Positions 11,520 to 24,200 of a DNA stretch of 64,000 bases are shown here, piece by piece. A program made the position numbers and the translations under genes. The notes beneath the pieces were generated by a model. That model was given only the letters and a program-made list of their open reading frames with translations, did not search any database and had not been told where the DNA came from. The number at the start of each line of letters is the position of its first letter. Position 1 is the first letter of the stretch. Origin of the DNA: Pyrenopolyporus hunteri (lineage: Eukaryota > Ascomycota > Sordariomycetes > Xylariales > Hypoxylaceae); contig CADCXC010000037.1 of NCBI GenBank assembly GCA_902806595.1, positions 2,480,001 through 2,544,000 on the forward strand, given 5' to 3'.

Positions 11520-13417
11520 ATTCGCGGTACGCGGCGGCAGCAGCTCAACTGCCGGATGAGCGTTGGGAGGATGATACCTAGATGGGTATCTATCCGTATG
11601 GAAAAGAAGTAGGCTTTATTCCGTAATCATGGAGTGAGATGGGAGATTAAAGGAGTGACGCGGGAATGAAGCTTCCCATCCCCTCTAGACAATAAGGAGA
11701 ATCGAGGTTGGGGAAGTTCAGGTCATTGCAACTCTGACGTGATTCACTAGACGGATGTAACGGGGGCTGCAGGCTGCCTTATCTTATCGATCACAAGCCA
11801 CTGAGCTCAAATGATGTTAGTGTCCGACAGGGGTCCCCCTGGCTGAGATGTAGTGCGCTAGAGCAGTACATAGGCGTGCCTCCACATTATGCATATCAAG
11901 CACAATATGCAATTATCGAATCAACATGACGACTTGTCATGGGATATATTAGGAGAAACAGCACGTTCCCTTCCCCTTTCTAAGGGTAATATATACGATG
12001 TCCTCTTGCCATATCTAATGGTATCAACCTGTATGGGGAAGAGTGAGTATCTCTTGTATTAGCACACCACATGAATAGGTCATCGATGGTCAGCGATCTA
12101 CATTGGTATGGGTGTTCAATTTCTAACCATCTTGACGACAAAAGAAATATCCAGAAAATCTACTCCTTGGGATTATATTATTCGTAATGAAAAAAACGAG
12201 ATACGAAAATATATTCATATTTCGAAGGACATAAAGAAACTATTTCAAGAATGTCTCATAGCGCCGTTTTAATCATGCTCTACTCTGAAGGCTGTGGTGT
12301 ATTCCACAACCCTTCGGAAGAGTTGCCTAGCAGTTGGATTGCTGGTGAAGGTCTTTCTGTGACAATACCAGACCTAAGTCTCTTATCTGTCTCTAGGTAC
12401 GTATTGGCTACTACTTACTGGCCCCTATCGTAAACCACGATACCGTTCCGTGGATTACATATAATACTAGAATAAACTATGCCCGGCGAAAATTAGAAAT
12501 TTAAGACTACTGCTTATTCTAACATATCATATCATATAAAGAACCAAAAGGAAATGTCAAGCTTCACCAAGGAGTTGTACCGCCGAGCATATTTTTAAAT
12601 ATTAAGGAAAGCTCCCATTCGGTAGAATTAAAGGCAACGTAACTCGAAGTATCTCGACTTCCTCTAGGGGTGTGGGTGAAAGGCGCTTCCTCGAGTTAAA
12701 TGATATATATAATGTCATCTCGGAATGGTTTGGCGTCAATTATATAAATTAGACATTATGTGGCTTCGGTCCTTAAGTTTCACTAGACTCTACATTAAAG
12801 ATATCCGTGGATCAAGCAACATGATGGAGTAGGACGTGTTATTTTATCAAGCATCTCTAGAAAATCTGCTTGGACACACACCCACTAGTAGGCAGTAGCA
12901 GATATTTATTTGACCAAGGAATTGGCGTGACGGCTTCGAAATTAAACGAAGCCACCGACGCGTCTTCGCGGAAGGGTTCGAAGAGGGCTGTCCAAGTCTT
13001 CCTTTTTGTTCTCCCGCCTAGTCTGCTCTGGTTGGTACTTGTGGTTTCCGTACCAAGAGGTTGCCTGGAGGGACTGGAAAATTTTTGGCTGTTACTTAAT
13101 AGGCGTAACAAGCAAACCTCGACGCGACAAGTACGCGGATAGGTATGCCTCAGGGCTTCTAATTCGTAACTGCCGCACCGACTCGGCACTCAACACCTGG
13201 CAACTCGATGCAATACCTTACGATCCAGCCACCCACCCCTCACAACCCACCATCTACATAATCTACTCCCGCAATTCTGCCCCTCACCACTTCACGTTTC
13301 TCCCAAGCGATACTCTATCACACCCACATTCAACCCACCAGCGAAAGTACGTTACCATGCCCCCAAGCCTATCTCTCCCTATCCGTCACCTAAGCTTACT
13401 ATCTCAAGGTCGAGGCC
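11520..13417. other. Intergenic region, divergent promoters of MCH1 and the 13.4-kb gene
   Basis: About 1.9 kb. The left 150 bp is the MCH1 leader. The centre (11.9-12.8 kb) is AT-rich, with no recognisable repeat or gene. The right end, 13190-13417, is C-rich with many CACCC/ACCC words, typical of a fungal leader. ORFs at 12251-12433 and 12857-13437 overlap each other in opposing frames and look like chance. Confidence 0.45.
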
Positions 13418-14565
13418 ATGGCACCAACCATTCTTGACCCAACAACTCCCTCCTTTAAGCCGATGCTGGCTAATCAGCCGAAGGAGGGCTCGGGAGATTT
13501 GTCACCCAACACTATGGTATATCTTGGATCGTTCGGACAGGACGCCCTCAGCGAGGGCTATTCTACAAGTGATGAGGAGGGCATTGTCGTTTATGATAAA
13601 AAGAAGGCAAAGCTTGCTCGTAAGGGCTTGTCGGTCAGTAACCACAGAACCCGCCAGCCTCTAGCTGGGTATTAACTTGCCGTAATGATCAGGCACAGAC
13701 CAACGAAAGTGAGAACGGGTCCGGTTACGTGAGCCAGAGCAACAACTTTGACAGTCCTGAGAAGTTTCAGCCCACACTATTTGTCATCGACGGAACCAAA
13801 TACGATCCCACTGCTCACTATGCAGCACAGCCCGAGCCTGTCACACCCTCTACCACCAAGGGCCCTGGACAGTCGTATTTCCCTGGCCAAGGGAACGCCT
13901 CGAAGGGCTCCGAATCCCCGCAGAAGGAAGAGCGAAAGCGCTGGGAGGGGATCAAATCTAACTTGCATCGCCACTACCGCAACTCGCCGTTTGTGCCGTG
14001 GACGTTCAGAGACTACATCGATCTGAAGGACAAGACTGTCGAAGCAAAGCGGGATGCTATCGCGAAGAAATTTGAAGACTTCGTCCTAGATGCGGCCGTG
14101 GCCGGTACGCTAGACGACACAAGCTTTGATTCACCACAACGTGTACCGGTTCAAATGTCAGAGAAGCTGCTCCGCATCAGCGACAAAGACCAGCTCACTC
14201 TAGTCGGTCTCCGTCCCACTATCTGGTGTAAGGAGTGTCTCCTGTACGGCCATGTCGACTGGCCCAACCAGAAGGAGTACAAACTCAGCGAGACCCGTCT
14301 GCCACTGCCTCGGTTCCAGCAGCTAGATGAGAGATATATGCACCTTTCTCAAGGCAAAAACCCCATTCCCCTTACTGGACCTAAGGTGCCCCGGCAATGC
14401 CGCAAGATTGCCCATTGGGCACTCAACCCCGTGCACGACTTGCTGACTTCGGAGGAGTGCCTTGACCTGGACTACGAGACCCAGGAGCTTGACATGGAAG
14501 ATGTCAACGGCATGACGCAGATGCTCCTCCAGGATATCGATGAGGATGAAGAATCGGTAATCTAA
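13418..14565 (+). CDS. Hypothetical protein, 362 aa, not recognised
   Basis: Two exons, 13418-13633 and 13693-14565 (59-bp intron, GTCAGT donor, phase 0), give about 362 aa; a second AG six bases downstream (exon from 13699) would remove two residues. Start choice: ATG in a favourable GGCCATGG context. The N-terminal half is low-complexity and Ser/Gly/Pro-rich (YVSQSNNFDSPEKFQP, then PQKEERKRWEGI). A more ordered half begins near HRHYRNSPFVPWTFRDYIDLKDKTVEAKRD, contains a CxxC pair (TIWCKECLLYG) and a single further cysteine, and ends in an acidic tail (DIDEDEESVI). No signal peptide or membrane segment. Codon use and the long open second exon support a real gene; I do not recognise the family and assign no function. 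Confidence 0.8.
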
Positions 14566-15719
14566 ATGACTGGGTAGCAAAGGCGGTCTTTTTAACGAAT
14601 GTTGCTGGTAGCGTTCGTTTCGGTTTCCTTAGCCTTTGTTTACCGTAAGGTTTTATTTGCGTGGGGGACGGACATAGGCAAAGACCACGGACTTGATTCG
14701 TCTCATTAGGGGAACAAGGAGAGGTCTATCATCATGGCGATAAAAGGAGTTTGATACAGGTGAACAGAGGCCGTGACTCTTCGCTGAATATCCAGTTCAA
14801 CTGGATCGGCAACTGTACATACCTGAGGCAGGAAAGCTACTATGCTGATTTACACCATTGTTAGCGAGTGTCCCTTGCATACCGTAGCTTTACACATTGC
14901 ATAAACTACCAGCATTAGTTAACGAATATAGGTATCCATGAACGTTGGAAGTCTGAGGTTGCACGTGATCACAAGTCGGTGACCTTGATAATGTTTACGG
15001 AGATCGCTTTCAAAAGTTCTGTCCATAGGGAAAGAGATTCTGCCAGCTGTCATTTATTAAATCGGTATGGTGTCGGTTGGCGTATTTTCGGAAAATATCA
15101 GAGCTATTACCCAGAACGTTAAAGGTCTTATATCCACTAAGATTAGTGAGTATTCGCTGAAACATAGTGGGTATTACTTGAAATTTAGTGTATATAGCAT
15201 AGCGGTGCTTATCCTAGAATGAACCAACTAGTATAACACCCGTCAAAGGAAAGTGGCAGCTGGCAGATATCTCTTAATTTGGATAACTAGCGACCACTGT
15301 GCACGGCGCTTAGGTAATACCAGCACACGCACACAATTGTGCACGGACCATTCGATCAAACCCTAGGTATCGGTGTACCCACCCCGCCGAAATTTTGGCG
15401 AGCCCACACTAAACTCCCAAATTGAATTTCGGGATCTTCTGACAACTTTTCATCCTCTTGAACAAAACTTCGAGCGCTCCATCACCCAACGACAATCCCC
15501 TTCTCGATTGCCAACTGATCTAGTCAGGTATGTATAATGCCCTCGATACGATTAATGAGTTGATGCTGCCGAGCTTGATTTGAATTCTATATTTTCCCTA
15601 CTTCTTTCCTGCTCGGCGTCACCAACTTTTCATTCTTCAACCCTCTCCCACCTTCTCCTCAACTCGTCGCCTCCATCTCAAGCTAACCGTTCAATCCCCT
15701 CTTACCAGAAACCGCAATC
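14566..15719. promoter_or_regulatory. Intergenic region and promoter of RPS8
   Basis: About 1.15 kb. Nothing gene-like is seen from 14566 to 15350. On the RPS8 side there is an AAACCCTAGG word at 15358-15367, resembling the TTAGGG/telobox-type elements known upstream of many ribosomal protein genes, and a pyrimidine-rich leader with an intron (separate entry). Confidence 0.4.
15528..15708 (+). other. 5'UTR intron of RPS8
   Basis: A GTATGT donor at 15528, a branch-point-like GCTAAC near 15682 and a polypyrimidine tract ending in ACCAG at 15708 frame a 181-bp intron that ends 11 bases before the RPS8 start codon. Leader introns are common in fungal ribosomal protein genes. Confidence 0.6.
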
Positions 15720-16448
15720 ATGGGTATTTCTCGCGACTCTCGCCACAAGCGCTCCGCATCCGGTGCCAAGCGCGCCTTTTACCGTACGTAACCCAACCGC
15801 ACCGCCGTATCTCTCTTTCGGAGATACGCACCCATATATCTATACCGAAAGCCCGTATGCATCATTTTTGCACAATGATCATACGTTCTGACCTCTTCAC
15901 CAGGGAAGAAGCGCGCTTTCGAGCTTGGCCGACAGGAGGCCAACACGCGAATCGGGCCTAAGCGAATCCACACGGTCCGCACCCGCGGCGGCAACCACAA
16001 GTACCGCGCCCTGCGCCTGGACTCGGGCAACTTCGCCTGGGCGTCGGAGGGCTGCACGCGCAAGACGCGCGTGATCGTGGTGGCGTACCACCCGTCCAAC
16101 AACGAGCTGGTGCGCACCAACACCCTGACCAAGTCGGCCGTCGTGCAGATCGACGCGGCGCCCTTCCGCCAGTGGTACGAGTCGCACTACGGCCAGCCGC
16201 TCGGCCGCCGCCGCCAGCAGAAGTCGGGCAAGGAGGAGGAGGCCGTCAAGAAGAGCAAGGCCGTCGAGCGCAAGCAGGCCGCCCGCTTCGCCGCCCAGGG
16301 CAAGGTCGAGAGCGCCCTCGAGAAGCAGTTCGAGGCCGGCCGCCTCTACGCCGTCATCGCTAGCCGACCGGGCCAGAGCGGCCGCTGCGACGGATACATC
16401 CTCGAGGGCGAGGAGCTGGCTTTCTACCAGCGTAAGCTGCACAAGTAG
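15720..16448 (+). CDS. RPS8: 40S ribosomal protein S8 (eS8)
   Basis: Structural protein of the small cytosolic ribosomal subunit. Exons 15720-15783 and 15904-16448 (120-bp intron, GTACGT donor, CAG acceptor, phase 1) give 202 aa, the family's usual size. The N-terminus MGISRDSRHKRSASGAKRAFYRKKRAFE, the core NTRIGPKRIHTVRTRGGNHKYRALRLDSGNFAWASEG, and the C-terminus RPGQSGRCDGYILEGEELAFYQRKLHK are diagnostic. The exon 2 segment GKEEEAVKKSKAVERKQAARFA is a charged helix typical of fungal S8. Codon use is extremely biased to C-ending codons, as expected of a highly expressed gene. A second intron sits in the leader. Confidence 0.98.
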
Positions 16449-17076
16449 GCGCGAGGACGGGGAGGAATGATATCCGGGGGAGGGGAGAGGGGAGGAGGGG
16501 AAGAAGAATCATAGGGTTTCGAGAGGTCACGGCAAAATTCATAACGCGCGATGGCACCGGTGTTCATGGATTCGATTCATCTTCGGCATGGAAAGGGATC
16601 GCGTTTTTTGCTAGGTTCTGATCAATAAAAGATCACCAAAGACAACACAAACCCAATAATCGCAGTGACTACAGTTCCGTGAGATAGCCTCGTCTCCCAC
16701 CGTCGTGATGTGTTTTCTGCTTCTTCTCTTCTTCTAGTGGTTAATGTGATTCTTGCTGTACCTTGCAATGCCTACCTAGATGCCCATCTAGGTAGATAAG
16801 ATGCTCTAATACGAGAGATGCGTAACAACGCTGCGCATAATACTTACACGCGAGATCCTACACGTAGACTTTGGGATTGTTTTCGAGGGATGGGGTTAGG
16901 CTGCTTTCTTTTTGCCACGGTGCTAATCTACGATCTGCCTAAGCCGTAATTTGTTCCGCGTAGTGCTGTTTATACATAGCATTTATGATAGGTTTAGATA
17001 CCTGCGTAAGGATAGGTTGACGTAAGGAAATATCTTCTACAAATGGGTAGACATACCTACCTGGGTATGCTTGTTG

Positions 17077-17092
17077 ACCTACCTAGGTAGGT
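17077..17092. repeat. Palindromic TAGGTA-family repeat
   Basis: ACCTACCTAGGTAGGT is a perfect inverted repeat of 16 bases; another partial copy lies 20 bases upstream. Confidence 0.8.
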
Positions 17093-17814
17093 ATTGACCT
17101 AGGACAACGCCTATCTGTTTAACACATGGGACACGAATTAGGTGTATATACCGGATTTACCAATGGATCGTGGCTAAGGCCTCATATTGCTGGTAATACA
17201 TAAACCTACCAGATAAATCCTAATCCTAGGGTCATTAACCGAGTCGAACATACCGTGTAGGCATGCCTTTGTGTGTATATCATACTAATACTCTCCCATA
17301 AGCTCACCTCTGTAGTAGGTAAGGCTCTACACCAACCACCAGCACCCCAGGGCCTCTTTCTACTCTACGCTCAGAACACACCCGGATCAGCGTAGGCATA
17401 ACACAATAGACATCTCAGGTCCCTAGATAGGCGGGTAGGCAGGTAATCGATCATCATGACTGGATCTGGTATTCACTTCAGCTGCCTGCCTTCCTAGCTC
17501 TGATTCTTTCTATACAATAATCCCTTCCCCTCTCTGGTTACGGGGTTGAGTGGCTGGCTGACTGATGGGTTAATGGGCTAGTACGCGTATCCTGCCCCCC
17601 TATGCTCTCCTATGCTCTCCCTGCCCTCTGCCCCATTCTCAGTCATTCAGTTACTCAGTTACTCTTTTTTCTGTCCCGGGCATGTACACGCATGCGTGGA
17701 TGTATGCAACGCCCCTCATAACTATTTCCCACCCGCAAAGTCTTGCGAGTCTCGTGATGCGATGCGATGTGATGATGTGATATGATATTGCCTCTCCTAG
17801 GCCCGATCAATTAT

Positions 17815-17885
17815 CTCTTTTTCTCTTTCTTTTCTCTCTCCTTTCCCCCTCCCACTCCCTCTTCCTCCTTCTCTTTTTCTCTAGT
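17815..17885. repeat. Polypyrimidine (CT-rich) tract
   Basis: About 70 bases almost entirely C and T on the plus strand, low-complexity, in the region downstream of both RPS8 and GYP5. Confidence 0.7.
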
Positions 17886-18356
17886 GGAACATATATTCAT
17901 ATCCCTGGCCACCATAAGATAGCCGAGAAGTCCATTACCGAAAGACGACCGTGACAAGATAGAGGAAAACGAGACGGGTAAAACTTTCCCGTCTCATAGC
18001 TGGCTAGTTGGCTACCCATGCCAAGGGAGTAGCTGCCAACCAGTCCAAGGGCAGGGAAATCTAGACACCTACTTATATGGGTAGGCGGCGGCTCTGCGGT
18101 CGGGCTCAAGAAGACAAGGGTAGCCCGGACAAAATGGTAAAACCTGACTTCGTAGATAACCTGACGTGATGGCGAGAATGATACGGCATGGTATAGTAAC
18201 GGGCCCAACTACTGCCTTTGTCTGTGCTCCCCCTTTCCCTCCCGGCAGATCGCGTGACCCCAATGACCATAGGAGAAAATTACTTTGTACAAGAATATCA
18301 ATGCGTCGAACCGGGAGGTGTTTGGTGGGAGCAAGACCCAAGAGGGGAGACTTAAC

Positions 18357-21224
18357 TCAAGCAAATTGACGCTTGAGTTCAGCCCACTTTCTTTGAAGTG
18401 TCTCGTGCTGGGAATTAATCTGTTGCAAACCGGTGAGTTAAATAATTCTAGAGGGTTTGTAGAGGAATAAGGGATTTTGCATACCTCGGCATATCGCATC
18501 TTCGTTTGTACCAGTTCTTCTTCAAGTTCCTGCATTTCCTTTTCGAGCCTCGCGTTCTCTTCATGCACCTTCTCGTTTCGTTTCATAAGGTCGTCACGCT
18601 CAAGTTGCCATTTCTGCTCCAGCTCCTCGGGTTGCTTTTCGATGACGTTACGGAGTTCCCTGACTTGGCCGCTCAAGCTTTCGTTCTTATCTCTGAGCTC
18701 CTCGTTTTCGATCTTGATATGGACTAGGTCTGTTGTTACGGTTGCTTGCTCGCGATCACTCGCTTCCAGCCGCTCTTCGAGTTTCCGGATCTTGATCGCG
18801 TAGCTCAGGTTCGTACTCTTCAAGTGCTCGAGCTCCTTCTCCCGTTCTTTCTCGGCACGGGTCTTTTCCTCCCATTCGGTTGTGTAGGCTTTAAGGAGCT
18901 CGGGCGTAATCTTCACCTCGCAAGCGTCCCGAACTAGTTGGTCTGCTCGATAAACTTCCTTATCTGCGCTCGAAGAACTGCTACCAAAGAAGCCATTCTC
19001 AAGGATGCTGCCCGCGCTTGGTGATTGGTCGATGTATACATCAAACAGCCTGTCTCTTAAGAAGGCCGTCAACTGCGCCATATCGTTCATAGCGAGAAGG
19101 GTTGACGAATTCTTCTGCATTAAGACAATGCCGAACTTCAGAATTGCCGCTAGGCCTTCTGAGAGGATGAGGTCGTAGATCCTCAAAACGAGCTGAAGAG
19201 GAAACCGGTATGCGAAGAGAGTAAGGAACCATTGCGTCGCGTATAGGTGAGGCGAGATACCACGACGGTGTAAATGACAGTACAGAGCGGGCTCGAGGTC
19301 CTCCAGCAATCGCTCGAACTGGTATAGATGCATATGTAGGCCGGGCATATCTTGGATAAACAAGTCGCGTAGCTTGTATTGGTTCATCAAACGGACCAGC
19401 AAGCAAAATGCTTCTTCCTCCGGCATATTGAAAAGGAGCGGCATGATCAAGAAGTTCATCCCTTGCGCATAACCCACCGCCTCGTCGAAGAGCGCGTAGG
19501 CTTTGCAGACGCCAAATAGGCCATCCTGCAGACCAGCAGCCGCCGCATACTTCGAGAAACTCGTCCGACCGCCGAGGTCTCGTTTAATAGCCCTCTCAAG
19601 CTTCTGAAGCGCCACAGCGTCCTCCTTTTCCTTCTTTTTCCTTTCTGCGGCAGCTAAGGCCTGGGCTTTGAGAACTGCTTCGGACGGTTCAGACGTAGGC
19701 GACGCTTTCTTGCCGCCAGACGAGTCGGATTGTACCGAAGACGCTGAAGATGCCACTACATCTCTGTCGGAGCTCAGGTTGCCGGCGCTTGAGATGCTAA
19801 CGGACGTGGCGGAGCTGTGTCGGTCCTTGTCCTTTTCAGATCCCCGAGTTGACAGCTCCTTATACACTTTTTCGAGATCTTCATCCTTGCTCTGAGCAAG
19901 CACCTGCCAGACCACACCACGGATGACATTGGGGATGCCCGTAGCTATCGCCCTGTTCAGCTCTTCCGCGTTTGTCCTCGCGACAGCAGCCGGCCCCTCG
20001 TAAACGACGGATTGCCAAAGGTCCCAATCAACCTGGGCGTCAGCAATGGTCGAAGGGCCGGCAGAGACGCCCGAGACCGTACCAGGGGCAAGATTCTTAT
20101 CTGCAGTCATCGGCAGGGGAGAGGGTGGAGGCGGCGCAAAACTAGGTCCTTCCGGAATAGTCTCGCCGGTCGGGCTCAGGACACCCGGTGTTCCCGGACC
20201 GTTTTCCTCGTCTTCAGGATTAAGGGAAATCCCAGCCTCCTCTCGCATCCGTACCATCTTGAACCTGTCTTTCAGGCTACTTCTAGACAGACGGGGCCCT
20301 CCATCGCCCTCGTTCTCCTCCTCAAGCCTACCGAGCATCATCTCCGGATTACTAGTCAACGTAGCTATTGAGCTTGCCGTATTCCTCCGTGGCGATGCAG
20401 TAGCTGTGACAGGCGGGGATGTGACAGCGTCCTTTTCCTTTTGCGTAGAACTTCGTGACAACCAGGAGAATGGGCCTGTGATCTTCCGGGATGGGGGTGC
20501 AGGAGGCGGGGCTGGAGTAGCACCATTAGGGAGGGGATTCGGGCTTGTCTTCGGCGGCGATTCCGTGTTAGAGGTTGAGGGGGACCACGGCATTGATAAT
20601 CCGATATTGCTAAGAGAGAGCTTTTTGGAGGTCGCCTGCTTCTGAACTGCTACCGGTGGTGCTTCAGGTGGTTGTACGGCGACAGGCGGAGTTATCGATT
20701 CCGATTTATCGATATTAGTTTCCTTCGGTTGCTCCGTGGCTCCATCAGCTCCATCACTGAGGTCAACGTTATCTAAGGAGGCATTCGAGATGCGTGCAGA
20801 AGCAAGGGACGTAGGCGATGCAGGCGACGGGTTCTCGACCTCGACATTCTCGACCTTTATGCCATTCTCTTTCTCCTCCACCACGTCAACGTCCGGTTTA
20901 TCTTCGCTCTCAGAGGACTCCGGGATCCCATCGGTGGCACCGCTGCTGGGTCGAGGCGAAAGCTTGCTGCGATTCGTTAGGGATCTTACAGATCCTGTAT
21001 CAACGGCATCCTCGAACGTGTCCTTTACAACAACATTATAAGTTAGCATTTTTAATGTTCCGAGGCTCGATCAAATATAATTAAATCCGGCCACTGGGGG
21101 TAGGCAAAAGACCTCAGATGTAAACGTAGGGTAATTGACGTACGGTGTCCTTGTCTGAAGGGGTTGGTGACCCGATTACCTGGGGACCGGCGTCAGACGC
21201 ACGCGGCTCCTCTGGGCCCGACAT
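18357..21224 (-). CDS. GYP5: GYP5-like Rab GTPase-activating protein (TBC domain)
   Basis: GTPase-activating protein for Rab-type GTPases in ER-to-Golgi and exocytic traffic (role known for yeast Gyp5). Exons 21224-21144, 21022-18485 and 18419-18357 (introns 121 and 65 bp, all phase 0) give 893 aa. The first about 370 residues are Ser/Pro-rich and disordered, with proline runs (APPPAPPSRKITGPFSWLSR). The TBC domain runs from about 394 to 690. Both catalytic fingers are present: Arg in IKRDLGGRT (about R513) and Gln in YAQGMN (about Q547). A Ser-rich insert of about 90 residues separates the opening RGVVWQVLA motif from the Arg finger. The C-terminus is a long coiled coil (about 770-890), ending HETLQRKWAELKRQFA; the last 20 residues come from the small third exon. 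The start is the first ATG of exon 1. Confidence 0.95.
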
Positions 21225-24200
21225 TGTGGTTCTTGATAGTAGGTAATTTATTCGGAGTGTTTCTCGAGTCTGGATCGAGTACAATGTCGACAAGGGAGGC
21301 GGTCTAGCATCTATCGAGTCTCCCTAAGGTAGGTAGGTAGGGTAGGGACTTGGCGATAAAGCCCAGGTAAGGTAAGGTATCTCTCTCAGGAGATACTCAG
21401 GATGAAAGGGGGACGACGTAACGCGACGCGACTAGCTCGGAGAGGGCGCCTCGTTTATTCTCTCTTTGAAACGAATTACTTATGGGTATTGAATAAGGAT
21501 CGCAGACCGAGAGAAGGCAATAAAAAAAGTGCATGGGAGAAATGAAGAGGGAAAATAAAAAGGGTGAAATTGAAAGATGCTCCTTGGATTCACCGTCGTT
21601 TGTAAATTGTTTCCCCTTCCCCCTTCGCACGAACTGACTAAAGGTGACCGGGATTGGATCTGGATGTGGAGTTTGTCCTTGGGCTTTGGGTGCTGCGTGC
21701 CGCGTGCTGCGTGCTGCAGCTGGCGCAGGAATGGATCTCGAAAATCCAATTGTAACGCACAGACCCCAGGCTAGAGTGCTGTTTCAGCGCCAAGCTTCCC
21801 GCTCTTTAAGTGGCTTTAGGTGGCCTTAAGTGGCCTTAAGTGGCCTTAAACCGCCTGAACTTGTCTTTAGCAGTCGCTAGGTACCTGTACGGATGGTATG
21901 AATGGACGGCAGTCTGTGGCATGCCGCTTAGTGTGGCGCTAGAACTCACTTTACCACGTACCAGCCCACTATTATGCTAGCTCAGGGGTATTTTACTCTG
22001 GTATTTTCTCTCAAGGCGCTCATTCCCACAGCACCGCCCACCTCTTCTCTTATATACCAGGTACGTGAAAGTTTGTATATTTATGTACCACGGTTCCACG
22101 ATACCTCGGGACCTAAACAAAGACAATCGAACCCGCGTCAAGTCGGGTAGCACAAGATGTCACCGACGTGCGAAAGGAAATTGAAACGTCTGAGCCGCCT
22201 ACGGGAATATCCATCTATCATCATAATTTTAACTCGATGCTGCGTCGTCTATCCCTTCCGCCGTGATTGGTTGCGTGACATCACCACCCAGCACCACTAT
22301 TACCATGATACGTCTTGAGTTTTGTTTCTCATCTATCTCACCCGGTACCTAACATACCACATATGATTACCGGGCTTCTCGACAAGAATAATAGAGGCTT
22401 TGTGTGCGGGATCGATGTTGATGATATATGCAGGTAGGTATATATGTACGGATTCGGTACTTTGGGTACCTACGGCTTTCCCGTTTCTAAATTAAGCTCA
22501 AAGAGAAGTCCCCATGTGAATATGAAAGGCTTTTTAGTGCCAACGCTTCAAACAGCCACGTTTACGTGATCGTTATCTGGGCGCACCCAAGTTACCATCA
22601 CAAGGAGCTTTCGGTGCTGACAGGATACCTATTTTCATACCTCCACGGGAACGTTCTCACATAGGAAGCTCGATTGGCTAGCTGAATTTTGTAGTTGATG
22701 TGCCCCCCTTCTGCGTGCGTTGAGCAACGGGGCCGTTATGTATGTTGGCTTTTCCTGCGTTGTTCATCATATGTTTAATTGTACTCAAACTTTTAAAAAG
22801 TAATGGAATATTGATGTGGTGGTGATAATGTGTTAGCCCTGACTATCCGCATTAGGTAGGTGGATTGACGACTGCCTAGGTACTATTCTTAGGTACCTAT
22901 GTAACTGTACATAGGGTTATCCTACGTCTGCATATAATTTTGTGAAAAGGGAAGAGGAATAAAAGAAAATAAAGGTCCGTATGGAAGCGCCGAGATAACA
23001 GACGCGTAGTACAGCACCCCGCCTACCCTCGCTTGCTCTTTTGCAAACTATGGTGCGTTCGACCATGGAATGATTAGGTTTTAGTAGGGAAGGTCATATG
23101 CTGTTGGCGGCCTTCCTTCACATTATGTTCCCAATTCAGGTTGTTTGGTTGTTTTAGACTTCTGCACGATCTATGTACCTACGTGTAGTCAGCGTCGAAA
23201 TAACCTAAAAGCCCTAAATAGGTAACCATATGCAAGTGTTCATGGTAATTATCCTGGTGTTGATCACAACCTAGCGCGCATGCATCCCTTCAGCGAAACT
23301 TAAACGCCTGCATGTAAGAGCAGCCATAAACGACATACCCGAGCAATTAAGCCAACATTCTTCCTCATACCTACCTATACACAAACAAAAAGGGGATAGG
23401 TCAATCCGATATGAGATGCTAAGCCACGCTCAGTTCATGAAGGTTACATGGAAAGCTATTACATAAAAAAGAGAATATGGTTGCACAAGCAAGTAGTTTC
23501 GATAATGCGATATCAAGTAATAGCAAAACGACAACTATTAATATCTAGACTCACATAAGTTCAAGGCATGAGGCCCCATGAGAAATGGCTAGAATCCATA
23601 AGGCTTTTATCAATTAATCTTAATCTTCAAGCTGAAGTGCCTATAAACTCCATTAGGTATGACTCAGTGTTACACAAGCCTATAGAGGCAATTGTCTAAT
23701 TAGAGTCTCTAAAATAACCCCTTACATATTCGTATAATTACCTAGGTACTTATAATATCAGTGGGAATTGAAGAGGGAATGGAAACCAACCACGGCTTAT
23801 CTACGCAAGAAAAGTAGCAACGTTAATAATTCAAGAGTCTCTGGCTCGTAGTCCTATTGATAAAAACTTGGCTCAGCCGTCAGGTCTAGGCCGTGAGCCT
23901 AACCGCCCCCTTCATAGAGCACCTTGAGGAAAGGGATCTTTTTTTAGGGAACCCTACTCATTATCCCTGAGATAGCTAGCGGTCGCCGCTCAACACCGGT
24001 GTTAAAAGGATAGCCACCACCGAAAAGAATTCGAGACTAGTTCCCAACGAAGTGGCTTCGGCCTTAATTCTAAACTGTCTGGATTGTCTGCTTCATAAGA
24101 GGTGGGTGTTGCGATAGCGAGTGTGAGATGAGAAAAGCAACTATGTTAATAAACCCGGAGCGAGTATCAATGGATTCTGTCGGTGGTGTGGCAATACGAC

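Larger units (their letters stand above)
16449..18356. other. Convergent intergenic region between RPS8 and GYP5
   Basis: About 1.9 kb between two converging 3' ends, longer than needed for UTRs. It contains TAGGTA-type tracts at 16770-16800 and a 16-bp perfect palindrome of the same family at 17077-17092, a GATGTGATGATGTGATATGA stretch at about 17761-17786, and a long CT-rich tract at 17815-17885. No gene recognised. Confidence 0.5.

Noticed and set aside
15897..16442. 181-codon minus-strand ORF across RPS8
   Set aside because: Leu/Ala-rich shadow produced by strongly GC-biased codons of the ribosomal protein gene.
20046..20645. 199-codon plus-strand ORF across GYP5
   Set aside because: Antisense of the Ser/Pro-rich N-terminal region of GYP5, with no independent support.
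22100..22140. Second tRNA suggested by a TCGAACCC word
   Set aside because: No matching acceptor, anticodon or D arm could be folded around it.
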